Shown here: piece by piece, positions 11,228 through 19,193 of the stretch
How positions within the stretch are numbered: the stretch's first letter is position 1
Layout of the letters: every line of letters starts with the position of its first letter
From: Bradyrhizobium sp. CCGB01
GTDB lineage: Bacteria > Pseudomonadota > Alphaproteobacteria > Rhizobiales > Xanthobacteraceae
Reading direction: 5' to 3'
DNA: 64,000 bases
Assembly (NCBI RefSeq): GCF_024199795.1
Contig: NZ_JANADK010000001.1
Coordinates: 1 to 64,000 of the forward strand
Notes under the pieces: generated by a model
The model's database searches: none
The model's input: the letters and a program-made list of their open reading frames with translations, nothing else
What the model was told of the DNA's origin: nothing
Made by a program: the position numbers and the translations under genes

Positions 11228-11270
11228 GGTGGTCGCGTAAGCGGAGATTGGCGGGCGATCCCGCTGCGGC

Positions 11271-11377
11271 CATCCTTCGAGACGCCCGCTTTGCGGGCTC
11301 CTCAGGATGCGGTCTGGCTTCGCGGGGAAGGTCCTAAACTCTCATGGTGAGGAGCGTCGCTTGCGGCGTCCCTGAAC
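11271..11377. repeat. REP-like palindromic pair after gyrB
   Basis: Two imperfect hairpins: catccttcga...ctcaggatg (11271-11309) and ctcatggtgaggagc...(11341-11377). The first is the reverse complement of the element at 11942-11981. Together the two repeats bracket the small membrane protein gene. Confidence 0.7.
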
Positions 11378-11447
11378 CTCACCACCCGCGCTCGCGACGA
11401 AGTGGCATGAACCCGTTGGGCCAATTCCGGCCGGGAAGCGTCGCGCC

Positions 11448-11915
11448 ATGACCGCCTCTGCAACCACCAGTTCCGCCGTGCCGTCCCGCCGGCTCGGCAT
11501 CATCGGCAGCATTGTCGGTGTGCTGGCGCTGATGGCGGCGGTGTTGCCGCACTGGGTTGTGCCGATGGTGTTTCCGCCGCCGCCGGCGGACCAGGTCATC
11601 GTCGACACCGGACATCGCATCAAGGACCGCGTCATCGCGCGGGTGAAGGGCGTGGAATATCAGGCGCCGAAGGTCGAGAAATCGGCCGGACGAAGCTGGA
11701 GCGAAACGGCCTCCGTCACCGCGATTTCGCTCGGCCTGCTCGCCATCCTGCTCTCGGTCCTCTCGCTGATCTTCCGGGAGGAACGGCTCCTCGCTGCTGT
11801 CGCCGCCACGCTCGGCACCGGCGCCATCGCGATTGAGATCTCCTTCGTCATGATCGGCGCGCTGATCCTGATCGCGCTCCTCTATGTGGTGGGGAATATC
11901 ATCGGCCTGCTCTGA
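11448..11915 (+). CDS. Small membrane protein, function unknown
   Basis: Protein of 155 residues with about four predicted membrane helices: residues 17-40 (GIIGSIVGVLALMAAVLPHW), 83-103, 109-126 and 128-152. A hydrophilic loop lies between helices 1 and 2 (VDTGHRIKDRVIARVKG). No enzymatic or transporter motif is visible. It stands alone on the plus strand, bracketed by REP-like elements at 11271-11377 and 11942-12041. An uncharacterised family. Confidence 0.75.
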   Translation: MTASATTSSAVPSRRLGIIGSIVGVLALMAAVLPHWVVPMVFPPPPADQVIVDTGHRIKDRVIARVKGVEYQAPKVEKSAGRSWSETASVTAISLGLLAILLSVLSLIFREERLLAAVAATLGTGAIAIEISFVMIGALILIALLYVVGNIIGLL

Positions 11916-11941
11916 CGGCTGCTCGCCACACGCACCACCCT

Positions 11942-12041
11942 CATCCTGAGGAGCCCGCGACAGCGGGCGTCTCGAAGGATGGCCACGGCGAGCGCCGGGC
12001 CCTTCATGGTTCGAGACGCGCGTTCCGCGCTCCCCACCATG
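11942..12041. repeat. REP-like palindromic pair before the MurA paralogue
   Basis: Two hairpins: catcctgaggagcccgc...gcgggcgtctcgaaggatg (11942-11981) and catggttcgagacgcg...ccaccatg (12004-12041). The first is inverted relative to 11271-11309. These are typical dispersed palindromes of Bradyrhizobium intergenic DNA. Confidence 0.7.
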
Positions 12042-12172
12042 AGGGACTTACGGTCACTTCCTGGCCTGCGAACGGCCCTGAACCACGGCCGCCGCAATTG
12101 CTACCGCGCTCAAATCTCTGTAGTTTCCGCCCGAAACAGCCCGCCCCACCCAACAGCACAGCGAGTATCCAC

Positions 12173-13468
12173 TTGGCGCCCATCCAGTACATCGTTGAGG
12201 GCGGTCACCGGCTCTCGGGTTCGATCGAGCCGTCCGGCAACAAGAATTCGGCGCTGCCGATCATCGCGGCCGCCCTGCTCACCGAGCACCCGGTGACGCT
12301 GGAGAACGTGCCGCGGATCCGCGACACCGAGACCCTGGTCGAGCTGGTCCGCTCGGTCGGCGCCTCGGCCGAGTGGACCGCCCGCAACACGCTTCACATC
12401 CACGCCAAGAGCATCCGCGCCGCCGATCTCGACCCCGAGCTCTGCGTCCGCATCCGCGCCTCGATCCTGCTCGCGGGGCCCCTGCTCGCCCGCTGCGGCG
12501 AAGTGATGCTGCCGCCGCCCGGCGGCGACGTCATCGGCCGCCGGCGCCTCGACACCCATGTGCTCGCGCTCGAGCAACTCGGCGCCAAGGTCACCGCGAC
12601 CGACCGGCTTGAATTCCGCGCGGCACGGCTGGCCGGCGCGGACGTGTTCCTGGACGAGCCGAGCGTCACCGCGACCGAGAACGCGCTGGTCGCGGCGGTC
12701 GCCGCCGACGGCGTCACATATCTGCGCAATGCGGCCTCCGAGCCGCATGTGCAGGACCTCGCCAATTTCCTGGTCGCGCTCGGTGCGAAGATCGAAGGCA
12801 TCGGCACCAACACCATGACCGTGCACGGGCCAGCGACGCTCGGCGGCGCGACCTACCGGATCCAGCCCGACCATATCGAGGTCGGCTCGCTGATCGGGCT
12901 TGCGGCCGTGACGCGCTCCCCGCTTCGCATCGTGCGCGCCGGGGTCGAGCATCTGCGTTCGATCCGCATGGGGTTCGAACGGCTCGGCATCGTCTGCCGC
13001 ATCGAGGGCGACGATCTCATCGTGCCCTCGAACCAGACGCTGAAGATCCAGGACGATTTCGGCGGCCACGTGCCGAAGCTGGAAGACCAGCCCTGGCCGG
13101 CCTTCCCGGCCGATCTGATGTCGATCGCGATCGTCACCGCCACGCAATGCGAGGGCGTGATCCTGATGTTCGAGAAGATGTTTGAATCGCGGATGTTCTT
13201 CGTCGACAAGCTGATCGCCATGGGCGCGCGGATCGTTCTCTGTGATCCTCATCGCGCCATCATCGCAGGGCCCAGCCGGCTGCGCGGGGCATCGATGATC
13301 TCGCCCGACATCCGCGCCGGCATGGCCATGCTGCTCGCCGCGGTCTGCGCCGAGGGCACCTCGACCATCAACAACGCCGATCAGATCGAGCGCGGCTACG
13401 AGCGCATCGACGAACGGCTGAACGCGCTCGGTGCGAAGATCAAGCGCGTGCCGGAGAGGAAGGGCTGA
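12173..13468 (+). CDS. UDP-GlcNAc 1-carboxyvinyltransferase paralogue (MurA-like, Cys-to-Asp)
   Basis: EPSP-synthase-fold enzyme of the MurA family, which transfers enolpyruvate from PEP to UDP-GlcNAc in the first committed step of peptidoglycan synthesis. It has 431 residues from a TTG start (family-like opening APIQYIVEGGHRLSG); another TTG at 12098 would add 25 unlikely residues. Conserved are Lys/Asn in SGNKNS, Arg in GRRRLD, Asp in PAFPAD and Arg in DIRAG. The loop that normally reads PGGC reads PGGD here (Asp119, codon 12527-12529). Cys-to-Asp at this place is known from Mycobacterium and Chlamydia MurA, which are active but fosfomycin-insensitive. SGNKNS instead of SGAKNA suggests a divergent second copy, so no gene symbol is assigned. 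Confidence 0.88.
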   Translation: MAPIQYIVEGGHRLSGSIEPSGNKNSALPIIAAALLTEHPVTLENVPRIRDTETLVELVRSVGASAEWTARNTLHIHAKSIRAADLDPELCVRIRASILLAGPLLARCGEVMLPPPGGDVIGRRRLDTHVLALEQLGAKVTATDRLEFRAARLAGADVFLDEPSVTATENALVAAVAADGVTYLRNAASEPHVQDLANFLVALGAKIEGIGTNTMTVHGPATLGGATYRIQPDHIEVGSLIGLAAVTRSPLRIVRAGVEHLRSIRMGFERLGIVCRIEGDDLIVPSNQTLKIQDDFGGHVPKLEDQPWPAFPADLMSIAIVTATQCEGVILMFEKMFESRMFFVDKLIAMGARIVLCDPHRAIIAGPSRLRGASMISPDIRAGMAMLLAAVCAEGTSTINNADQIERGYERIDERLNALGAKIKRVPERKG

Positions 13469-13479
13469 GAAGACCTTCT

Positions 13480-13622
13480 TCCTTCTCCCCCTGTGGGAGA
13501 AGGTGGCGCGAAGCGCCGGATGAGGGGTTCTCTCCGCTTGCAAGATTGCTTGTGAGGATAGAGACCCCTCACCCGTCTCGCCGCTACCGCGGCGATCCAC
13601 CCTCTCCCACAAGGGGAGAGGG
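13480..13622. repeat. Inward-facing palindromic repeat pair with short spacer
   Basis: Left arm 13480-13528 (CTTCTCCCCCTGTGGGAGAAGG, hairpin ggcgcgaagcgcc, GATGAGGGGT) and inverted right arm 13565-13622 (CCCCTCACCCG, hairpin, CCACCCTCTCCCACAAGGGG). They enclose a 36-base spacer starting tctctccgc and ending atagaga. Same family as the arms around the DUF559 gene at 2850-3341. Confidence 0.8.
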
Positions 13623-13654
13623 GAAGAAGGCGAAATCTAACGTCTCAAACCAGT

Positions 13655-13725
13655 ATCGTAGGGTGGGCAAAGCGAAGCGTGCCCACCGCTTCTGTAGCAG
13701 TGTGCGCCTTTGCCCACCCTACGAT
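13655..13725. repeat. Inverted repeat with TAGGGTGGGC ends
   Basis: atcgtagggtgggcaaagc (13655-13673) is mirrored by gcctttgcccaccctacgat (13706-13725), about 18 bp with slight imperfection. The outer word is shared with the element at 37880-38020. With the preceding pair it fills the 342-base gap before the MATE gene. Confidence 0.7.
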
Positions 13726-13810
13726 TCCGAGCGCGCGGTAGACCCCCTGACGAGAGGGTGAAGAAGCACGAGCCATGTTTTCGTCGCCCGGTTGTGCTAA
13801 TCAGCCGCCC

Positions 13811-15205
13811 ATGCTCGACACCGTGCAATATCAATCGCAGCCGCAAGCCGGCGTGCCGCAGAACCATTTCGCCGAGGAGTTCGTCGAGACGCTGCGGCTG
13901 GCCGTGCCCATGATGCTGACGCAGCTCGGGCAGATCGCGATGATCACGACCGATCTCGCGCTGATCGGCAGGCTGGGCGAGGATGCGGTCGCAGCGGCGG
14001 CGCTGGCGCATACGGTCTATTTCGTCAGCTTCACCTTCGGGCTCGGATTGATGTCCGCGGTGTCGCCGCTCGCCGCACAGGCCTTTGGCGCCGGCGATGC
14101 CAGGCGCATCCGCCGCTCCCTGCGCGTCGGATTGTGGGTCGCCCTGCTGATCTCGCTGCCGATGATGGCCTCGCCGCTCTATGGCGAGCACATCCTGATC
14201 GCGCTCGGGCAGGCGCCGCAATCGGCCGCGCTCGCCCAGCGCTATCTGTACGGGCTGGCCTGGGGCATCGCGCCGGCGCTCGGCTTCATCGCATTGCGCA
14301 GCATGATGAGCGCGGTGAACCGGCCGCAGGCGCCGCTGTGGATCACGCTCGCGGCGATCCCGGTCAATGCCGCGCTGGTCTATTGCCTGATCCATGGCCT
14401 GTTCGGCCTGCCGGAGCTTGGCCTGTTCGGCGCGGGGCTTGCGACCACGCTGGTCAATCTCGGCACCTTCGTCGCCGCGCTCGCCATCGCCGCGTGGCGA
14501 AAGCCGTTTGCGGACTATCAGCCGCTCGCCCATCTCTGGCGGATCGACTGGCCGCTGATGCGCCAGCTCATCGCGATCGGCGCTCCGATCTCGTTTTCGC
14601 TGCTGATGGAATACGGCCTGTTCTCGTCGGCAGCACTGCTGATGGGGCTGATCTCGACCGCCGCGATCGCCGCGCATCAGATCGCGCTTCAGATCACGGC
14701 CGTGCTGTTCATGGTGCCGCTCGGCATCGGCATGGCGGCCACGGTCCGGGTCGGCCATGCCTTCGGCCGCAACGAGCCGCTCGCGGTCAAGCGCGCAGGG
14801 CTCGTCGCGGCTGTGCTCGGGGTCGTGCTGGTCTCCGCCCTGACGGTCGCCATCATCCTCGGCCGCTACCAGCTGGGACGGCTGTTCTTCGGCTCCAGCG
14901 AGGCCAGCGCAGCAACCGTCGAGCTGACGGCGACACTGCTGGTGGTCGGCGCGACCTTCTTCATCGCCGACGGCCTCCAGACCATCGTCGGCGGCGCGCT
15001 GCGCGGCATCAACGACACCAGGATGACGCTGGTGTTCGCGGCGATCGGCTATTGGGGCGTCGCATTTCCCGTCGCCTGGCTGCTGGCTTTCAACGCCGGG
15101 CTTGGCGCGATCGGTGTCTGGATCGGGTTCTCGGTCGGGACGTTCGTCTATGCCGGGCTGCTGATCTTGCGCTTCCGGATGCTGACGCGCAGACTGGCGG
15201 GATGA
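13811..15205 (+). CDS. MATE family efflux transporter
   Basis: Multidrug and toxin extrusion transporter of the inner membrane, expected to export organic cations or metabolites using an ion gradient. It has 464 residues and about twelve hydrophobic segments. The opening ETLRLAVPMMLTQLGQIAMI and the mid-protein repeat LRSMMSAVNRPQAPLWIT are typical of MATE proteins. Start uncertain: ATG at 13811 gives the family-like lead; an in-frame ATG at 13775 has a somewhat better purine-rich site upstream. The stop overlaps the next start (ATGA), so it is cotranscribed with the two genes downstream. Substrate not predictable. Confidence 0.9.
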   Translation: MLDTVQYQSQPQAGVPQNHFAEEFVETLRLAVPMMLTQLGQIAMITTDLALIGRLGEDAVAAAALAHTVYFVSFTFGLGLMSAVSPLAAQAFGAGDARRIRRSLRVGLWVALLISLPMMASPLYGEHILIALGQAPQSAALAQRYLYGLAWGIAPALGFIALRSMMSAVNRPQAPLWITLAAIPVNAALVYCLIHGLFGLPELGLFGAGLATTLVNLGTFVAALAIAAWRKPFADYQPLAHLWRIDWPLMRQLIAIGAPISFSLLMEYGLFSSAALLMGLISTAAIAAHQIALQITAVLFMVPLGIGMAATVRVGHAFGRNEPLAVKRAGLVAAVLGVVLVSALTVAIILGRYQLGRLFFGSSEASAATVELTATLLVVGATFFIADGLQTIVGGALRGINDTRMTLVFAAIGYWGVAFPVAWLLAFNAGLGAIGVWIGFSVGTFVYAGLLILRFRMLTRRLAG

Positions 15206-15690
15206 TCGGGACCGTTCGCGAAGTCACGCCTGAGGTCGACGCCGATGCCGTGCTGGCGGGCGCGCAGTTCATCGACGCGTTTCGCGTGGAGGTCGGCGCG
15301 ACGACAGTGAACGCCCGCGAGGCCTGCATCCGGATGGTGCTGCACGGGCCGCGCTGGATCGATGCGCTGCTGCGCCTGCGCAACATTCTGGTGACGCCGT
15401 TCGGCCTGAAGACATCGGGCGAAGGCGCACCCGCGCCCGGCGGCCTGATCGGCCTGTTTCCGGTGCTGAGCGAAACGCCGGAGCGGCTGGTCGCGGGCTT
15501 CGACGATTCTCACCTCGACTTCCGTCTCGTGGTCGATGTGGCGGGCGACGATGCGAGCCGCCGGGTGACCTCGACCACGCTGGTGCGGACCAATAACCTG
15601 CTTGGCCGCACCTATCTCACCCTGATCATGCCCTTCCACAAGCTGGTGGTCCGCGGCATGATGGGGCGCATCGTGGAGGCGGCCCGATGA
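15202..15690 (+). CDS. DUF2867 domain protein
   Basis: Soluble protein of 162 residues resembling DUF2867, a family of unknown function. Recognisable stretches are LLRLRNILVTPFGLK, a central GLFPVLSETPERLVAGFDD and the end LTLIMPFHKLVVRGMM. It overlaps the MATE stop by four bases and the following gene by four bases, so the three form one translationally coupled unit. No catalytic motif is visible. Confidence 0.85.
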   Translation: MIGTVREVTPEVDADAVLAGAQFIDAFRVEVGATTVNAREACIRMVLHGPRWIDALLRLRNILVTPFGLKTSGEGAPAPGGLIGLFPVLSETPERLVAGFDDSHLDFRLVVDVAGDDASRRVTSTTLVRTNNLLGRTYLTLIMPFHKLVVRGMMGRIVEAAR

Positions 15691-16337
15691 CGCTGTCGGT
15701 CGATCTCTTCTTCTCCTTCCGCAGCCCGTTCAGCTATCTGGCGCTGCCGAAGACGCTGAATCTCGTCGCGGACTACGACCTCGCGGTGAACCTGCGACCG
15801 GTCTATCCGCTCGCGGTCCGCGTGCCCGGCTTCTTCAAGAAGACCAATCCGCAGTTCATCCGCTATGTCGTGCTCGACAGTACGCGCGTGGCACAGCACG
15901 AGGGTATTCCCTTTCGTTTTCCCCGGCCCGATCCGATCGTGCAGGACAAGACGACGTTCGAGGTCGCAGCCGAGCAGCCCTACATCCACCGCCTGACCCG
16001 GTTGGGTGTCATGGCTCAGCTCGAAGGCCGCTCGCTTGCGTTCGCCAACGCAATCGCATGCACGCTCTGGGACGGCTCGGTCGCGGGGTGGAACGAAGGC
16101 GATCACCTCGCGCGGGCCGCCGAAAAGGCCGGCTTCGATCTCGCCACGATGGATGCCGCGATCAGCGCCGATCCCGACGGCTACGAGCAGGTGATCGCCG
16201 GGAATGAGAAGGACCACGCCGCCTCCGGTCATTGGGGCGTGCCGACCTTCGTGTTCGAGAACGAGCCGTTCTTCGGCCAGGACCGCATCGATCTGCTGGT
16301 CTGGCGCATGCGGAGCAAGGGACTGAAGAGGCGCTAG
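15687..16337 (+). CDS. DsbA-like thioredoxin-fold protein, HCCA isomerase-like
   Basis: Protein of 216 residues of the 2-hydroxychromene-2-carboxylate isomerase/DsbA-like superfamily, glutathione-dependent isomerases with a thioredoxin fold. The N-terminal FFSFRSPFSYLA has Ser where redox DsbA proteins have CxxC, as in HCCA isomerases, so isomerase or transferase chemistry is more likely than disulfide exchange. The C-terminal HWGVPTFVFENEPFFGQDRID is the family's cis-proline region. Start ATG overlaps the DUF2867 stop. The partner exporter suggests handling of an aromatic or xenobiotic compound (inference). Its stop is one base from that of the convergent FUSC gene. Confidence 0.88.
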   Translation: MTLSVDLFFSFRSPFSYLALPKTLNLVADYDLAVNLRPVYPLAVRVPGFFKKTNPQFIRYVVLDSTRVAQHEGIPFRFPRPDPIVQDKTTFEVAAEQPYIHRLTRLGVMAQLEGRSLAFANAIACTLWDGSVAGWNEGDHLARAAEKAGFDLATMDAAISADPDGYEQVIAGNEKDHAASGHWGVPTFVFENEPFFGQDRIDLLVWRMRSKGLKRR

Positions 16338-16338
16338 C

Positions 16339-17454
16339 TCATTCCGCCACGCGCGCGGACTTGTTGGACGAGGCTTCCGACCATTCGCCGACGACGCGAT
16401 CGAGATCGCAGAGATTCTGGTGCATCTGCTCCAGCGAGAAGCCGATGGCGAAGAAGCGCTCGGCAGTGTCGCCGGGATGGCCGCGGAGCAGGCCGTCCTG
16501 GCGGACGGCTGCGACCGCCTCGGCATAGTGCTGGAGCGCGACGTGGACGGGATGGATCGCCGGCGCTCCCGCGCCCTCGCGCAGGGCCGCGGCGGCGGAG
16601 CGAAGAAAGCGTGTGATCACGGTCGAGACTTCCGTCAGGGGAGCCGCAAGCCGCATCTGCACCTCGACCGGCAGCGGCACCACCGTGGCACGGCCGATCA
16701 TCACGACGTCATGGCGCAGCCGCAAGACGGTTCGCAGCAAGGGGCCGGTATCGGGCCCGCTCGACAGCCGCGCGGAGCGCTCACGCTCGGCTTCGGCTCC
16801 GATGGCGTTCATGCCCACCATGGCGGTGCCGATGCCGTCCTGGATCCGGTGCAGCGCGTCGTTGTCGCGGCCGCGCGTGAGGCCCGCGAGCAGCTCGGTG
16901 AAAGCGTCCGCGATCAGCTCGAGCAGGAGCGCCGCGCTGGCGCGGATCTGCCGCACCGCGCGCGAAGGCAGCACCACGAAGGAGACCACCAGTCCCGTGA
17001 TGCCCCCGACCGCAACCTCGCTGACGCGGTCGATCGCCGACGTCATGGGATCGGAGTGATGCATGGTCGGCACCAGCAGCACGATCACGGCGGTGACGGT
17101 GGCCGCACTGAGGCTCGGATTGATCGCCGCGATGAAGGCGAGCGGGGCGACCGACAGCACCAGCAGGCCCAAGAGCCCCGCCTCGCTCGAATACGGAATC
17201 AGGATCGCGATGGCACCGCCATAGATCGCGCCGCCGATGGTGCCGAGCATATAGTCGCGCGTCGCTTTCAGCGAACGGCCGACGCTCATCTGGGTCACGA
17301 TCAGCGAGGTCAACACAGCCCAGAGCGGCAGCAAAAGATGCAGCGCGGTGGCGATCGCATAGGCCGCGGTGGCAGCCACCGTGACCCGGATCGCCAGTCC
17401 CAATTGCGTCCGCCGCGACCTGACCCCGTCGAACAGCTGTTTTGCGAATGCCAT
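16339..17454 (-). CDS. FUSC family inner-membrane protein
   Basis: Protein of 371 residues of the FUSC/aromatic acid exporter-like family. The N-terminal half holds about six hydrophobic segments beginning RVTVAATAAYAIATALHLLL, with the characteristic PLWAVLTSLIVTQMSVGRS. The C-terminal half is a soluble helical domain. ATG at 17454 was chosen; the frame remains open to 17592 but the extra segment is Trp/Phe/Arg-rich and unlike the family. It converges on the HCCA-isomerase-like gene and is divergent from the PrpD-family gene. Relatives export aromatic acids; the substrate here is unknown. Confidence 0.88.
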   Translation of the reverse strand: MAFAKQLFDGVRSRRTQLGLAIRVTVAATAAYAIATALHLLLPLWAVLTSLIVTQMSVGRSLKATRDYMLGTIGGAIYGGAIAILIPYSSEAGLLGLLVLSVAPLAFIAAINPSLSAATVTAVIVLLVPTMHHSDPMTSAIDRVSEVAVGGITGLVVSFVVLPSRAVRQIRASAALLLELIADAFTELLAGLTRGRDNDALHRIQDGIGTAMVGMNAIGAEAERERSARLSSGPDTGPLLRTVLRLRHDVVMIGRATVVPLPVEVQMRLAAPLTEVSTVITRFLRSAAAALREGAGAPAIHPVHVALQHYAEAVAAVRQDGLLRGHPGDTAERFFAIGFSLEQMHQNLCDLDRVVGEWSEASSNKSARVAE

Positions 17455-17573
17455 CGTCGAATGTCCCGGTCCGATCCAAAATCGCCAAAAGCATGGCTGA
17501 TGCCCGCGGCCCCAAGCCCGCTTGAAAGGCCACATCAGCCCGCCTAACTTGCGCGCCAAAACGAGGAAACACG

Positions 17574-18941
17574 ATGGCCCACGAAACCGCAACGCTCGCC
17601 GCCTACGTCGTCAATCTGACATACCAGGATATTCCGGCGGAGGTTCTGGATCGCGCCAAGGTGCTGACGCTGGACTTCCTCGGCAGCGCCATCCGGGCTC
17701 GCAGCGAAGCGGAATCCACCCCCTCGATCCTGAAGATGCTGGAAGCGCTCGCGCTCGACACCAAGGGCGAGTCCACCGTGTTCGGCGACAGCAAGACCTG
17801 GACGCCGGCGGTCGCCGCACTCCTCAACGGCGCGCTCGGCCATTCCCTCGACTTCGACGACACCCACGCGGATTCCTCGCTGCATCCGAGCGCGCCGGTG
17901 GTTCCGGCCGCCTTCGCCGTCGGCGAGATGGTCGGCGCCTCCGGGCGCGACGTGCTGACCGCGATCGTCGCGGGCTACGAGGTCTGCTGCCGGCTCGGCA
18001 ACGCCCTCGACCCGACCTCGCATTATGCGCGCGGCTTCCACCCGACCGCGACCGCCGGCACCTATGGCGCGGCGGCCGCCGCCGGCAAGCTGTTCGGCCT
18101 GTCCGAGCCGCAGATCATCGCCGCTTTCGGCGTCTCCGGCAGCCAGGCCGCGGGCTCGCTGCAATTCCTGGTCAACGGCGCCTGGAACAAGCGCTACCAG
18201 GTCGGCGCCGCCGCGATGAATGGCGTGATCGCCGCGACGCTGGCGCGCAACGATTTCGTCGGCGCGACGGAATCGGTCGAGGGCAAGCACGGCCTGCTCG
18301 CCGGCTACACCGACGATGCGCATCCCGACAAGGCGGTCGCAGAGCTCGGCAAGACCTACGAGACCATGAAGATCGGCGTAAAACCGTATCCGAGCTGCCG
18401 CTACACTCATGCGGCGATCGACGCGCTGATCGCGATGCGGCGCGAGCACAATCTGACGCCGGACCAGGTCAAGCGCGTCGAGATCGGCTTGCATCGGAAC
18501 GGCATCACCTTGACCGGCGATGCCGCGACCAAGCGCCATCCGACCTCGATCGTCGGCGGCCAGTTCTCGATGTTCTTCACCGGCGCGCTCGCGCTGGACC
18601 AGGGCTCGTTCGGCTGGGACGATTACAACCGTCTCGGCGATGCCGCGATCGACGCGCTGGCCGACAAGTTCGACGTGGTGCAGGACGACCGCCTCGAGGT
18701 CGGCCGCACCCATCCATTCGGCGCGCGCGTCAGCATCACCACGGATGACGGCGTGCACGAGCGGCTCTATGCCGATCCGTCCGGAGAGCCGACCTCGTTC
18801 CCGGATGCGCAGGCGATGCAGCAGAAATTTTTGACGCTGGCCCGCCCGGTGCTGAATGCGCGCGCGGAGAAGTTTGCCGACGCGATCATGACGCTGGAGC
18901 GGTTCGATCGCGTGGCGAAGGCGACGGAGCTGGGAAGGTAG
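17574..18941 (+). CDS. MmgE/PrpD family protein
   Basis: Member of the MmgE/PrpD superfamily (2-methylcitrate dehydratase, cis-aconitate decarboxylase and relatives). It has 455 residues, the usual size. The family pattern includes GHSLDFDDTHADSSLHPSAP near residue 95, ARGFHPTATAGTYGAAAAAG near 155 and KPYPSCRYTHAAIDAL near 270. No prpB or prpC lies beside it, so methylcitrate-cycle function is doubtful and the substrate cannot be named. The start ATG follows an aaacgagg-type site. Repeats follow its stop. Confidence 0.92.
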   Translation: MAHETATLAAYVVNLTYQDIPAEVLDRAKVLTLDFLGSAIRARSEAESTPSILKMLEALALDTKGESTVFGDSKTWTPAVAALLNGALGHSLDFDDTHADSSLHPSAPVVPAAFAVGEMVGASGRDVLTAIVAGYEVCCRLGNALDPTSHYARGFHPTATAGTYGAAAAAGKLFGLSEPQIIAAFGVSGSQAAGSLQFLVNGAWNKRYQVGAAAMNGVIAATLARNDFVGATESVEGKHGLLAGYTDDAHPDKAVAELGKTYETMKIGVKPYPSCRYTHAAIDALIAMRREHNLTPDQVKRVEIGLHRNGITLTGDAATKRHPTSIVGGQFSMFFTGALALDQGSFGWDDYNRLGDAAIDALADKFDVVQDDRLEVGRTHPFGARVSITTDDGVHERLYADPSGEPTSFPDAQAMQQKFLTLARPVLNARAEKFADAIMTLERFDRVAKATELGR

Positions 18942-18966
18942 AAGGTTCGCGCCACACGAGCGCTGC

Positions 18967-19163
18967 ACCCTCTCCGCTTGTGGGAGAGGGTGGCTTCGCG
19001 ACAGCGAAGCCGGGTGAGGGGTCTCTCTCCGCGAGTCCAACTCACATTTGAATGCACGGACAGAGACCCCTCATCCGGCGCCATAGCCGAAGCTTCGCTT
19101 CGGCGTTCTAAAGAACGGCGGCCGAAGGCCGCTTATGCCACCTTCTCCCACAAGAGGAGAAGG
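18967..19163. repeat. Inward-facing palindromic repeat pair with extended right arm
   Basis: Left arm 18967-19021 (CCCTCTCCGCTTGTGGGAGAGGG, hairpin ggcttcgcgacagcgaagcc, GGGTGAGGGGT), spacer 19022-19065 (tctctccgc ... gacagaga), and right arm 19066-19163. The right arm contains two extra hairpins (gccgaagcttcgcttcggc and ggcggccgaaggccgc). Same family as 13480-13622. Confidence 0.8.
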
Positions 19164-19193
19164 AAGAAGGAGCGGCACTTCGCTCTGCTTGTC

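Noticed and set aside
14134-15201. Upstream extension of the DUF2867 gene inside the MATE gene
   Set aside because: The frame is open, but residues are Arg/Ala-rich mirror-type sequence; the ATG at 15202 with ATGA overlap is the real start.
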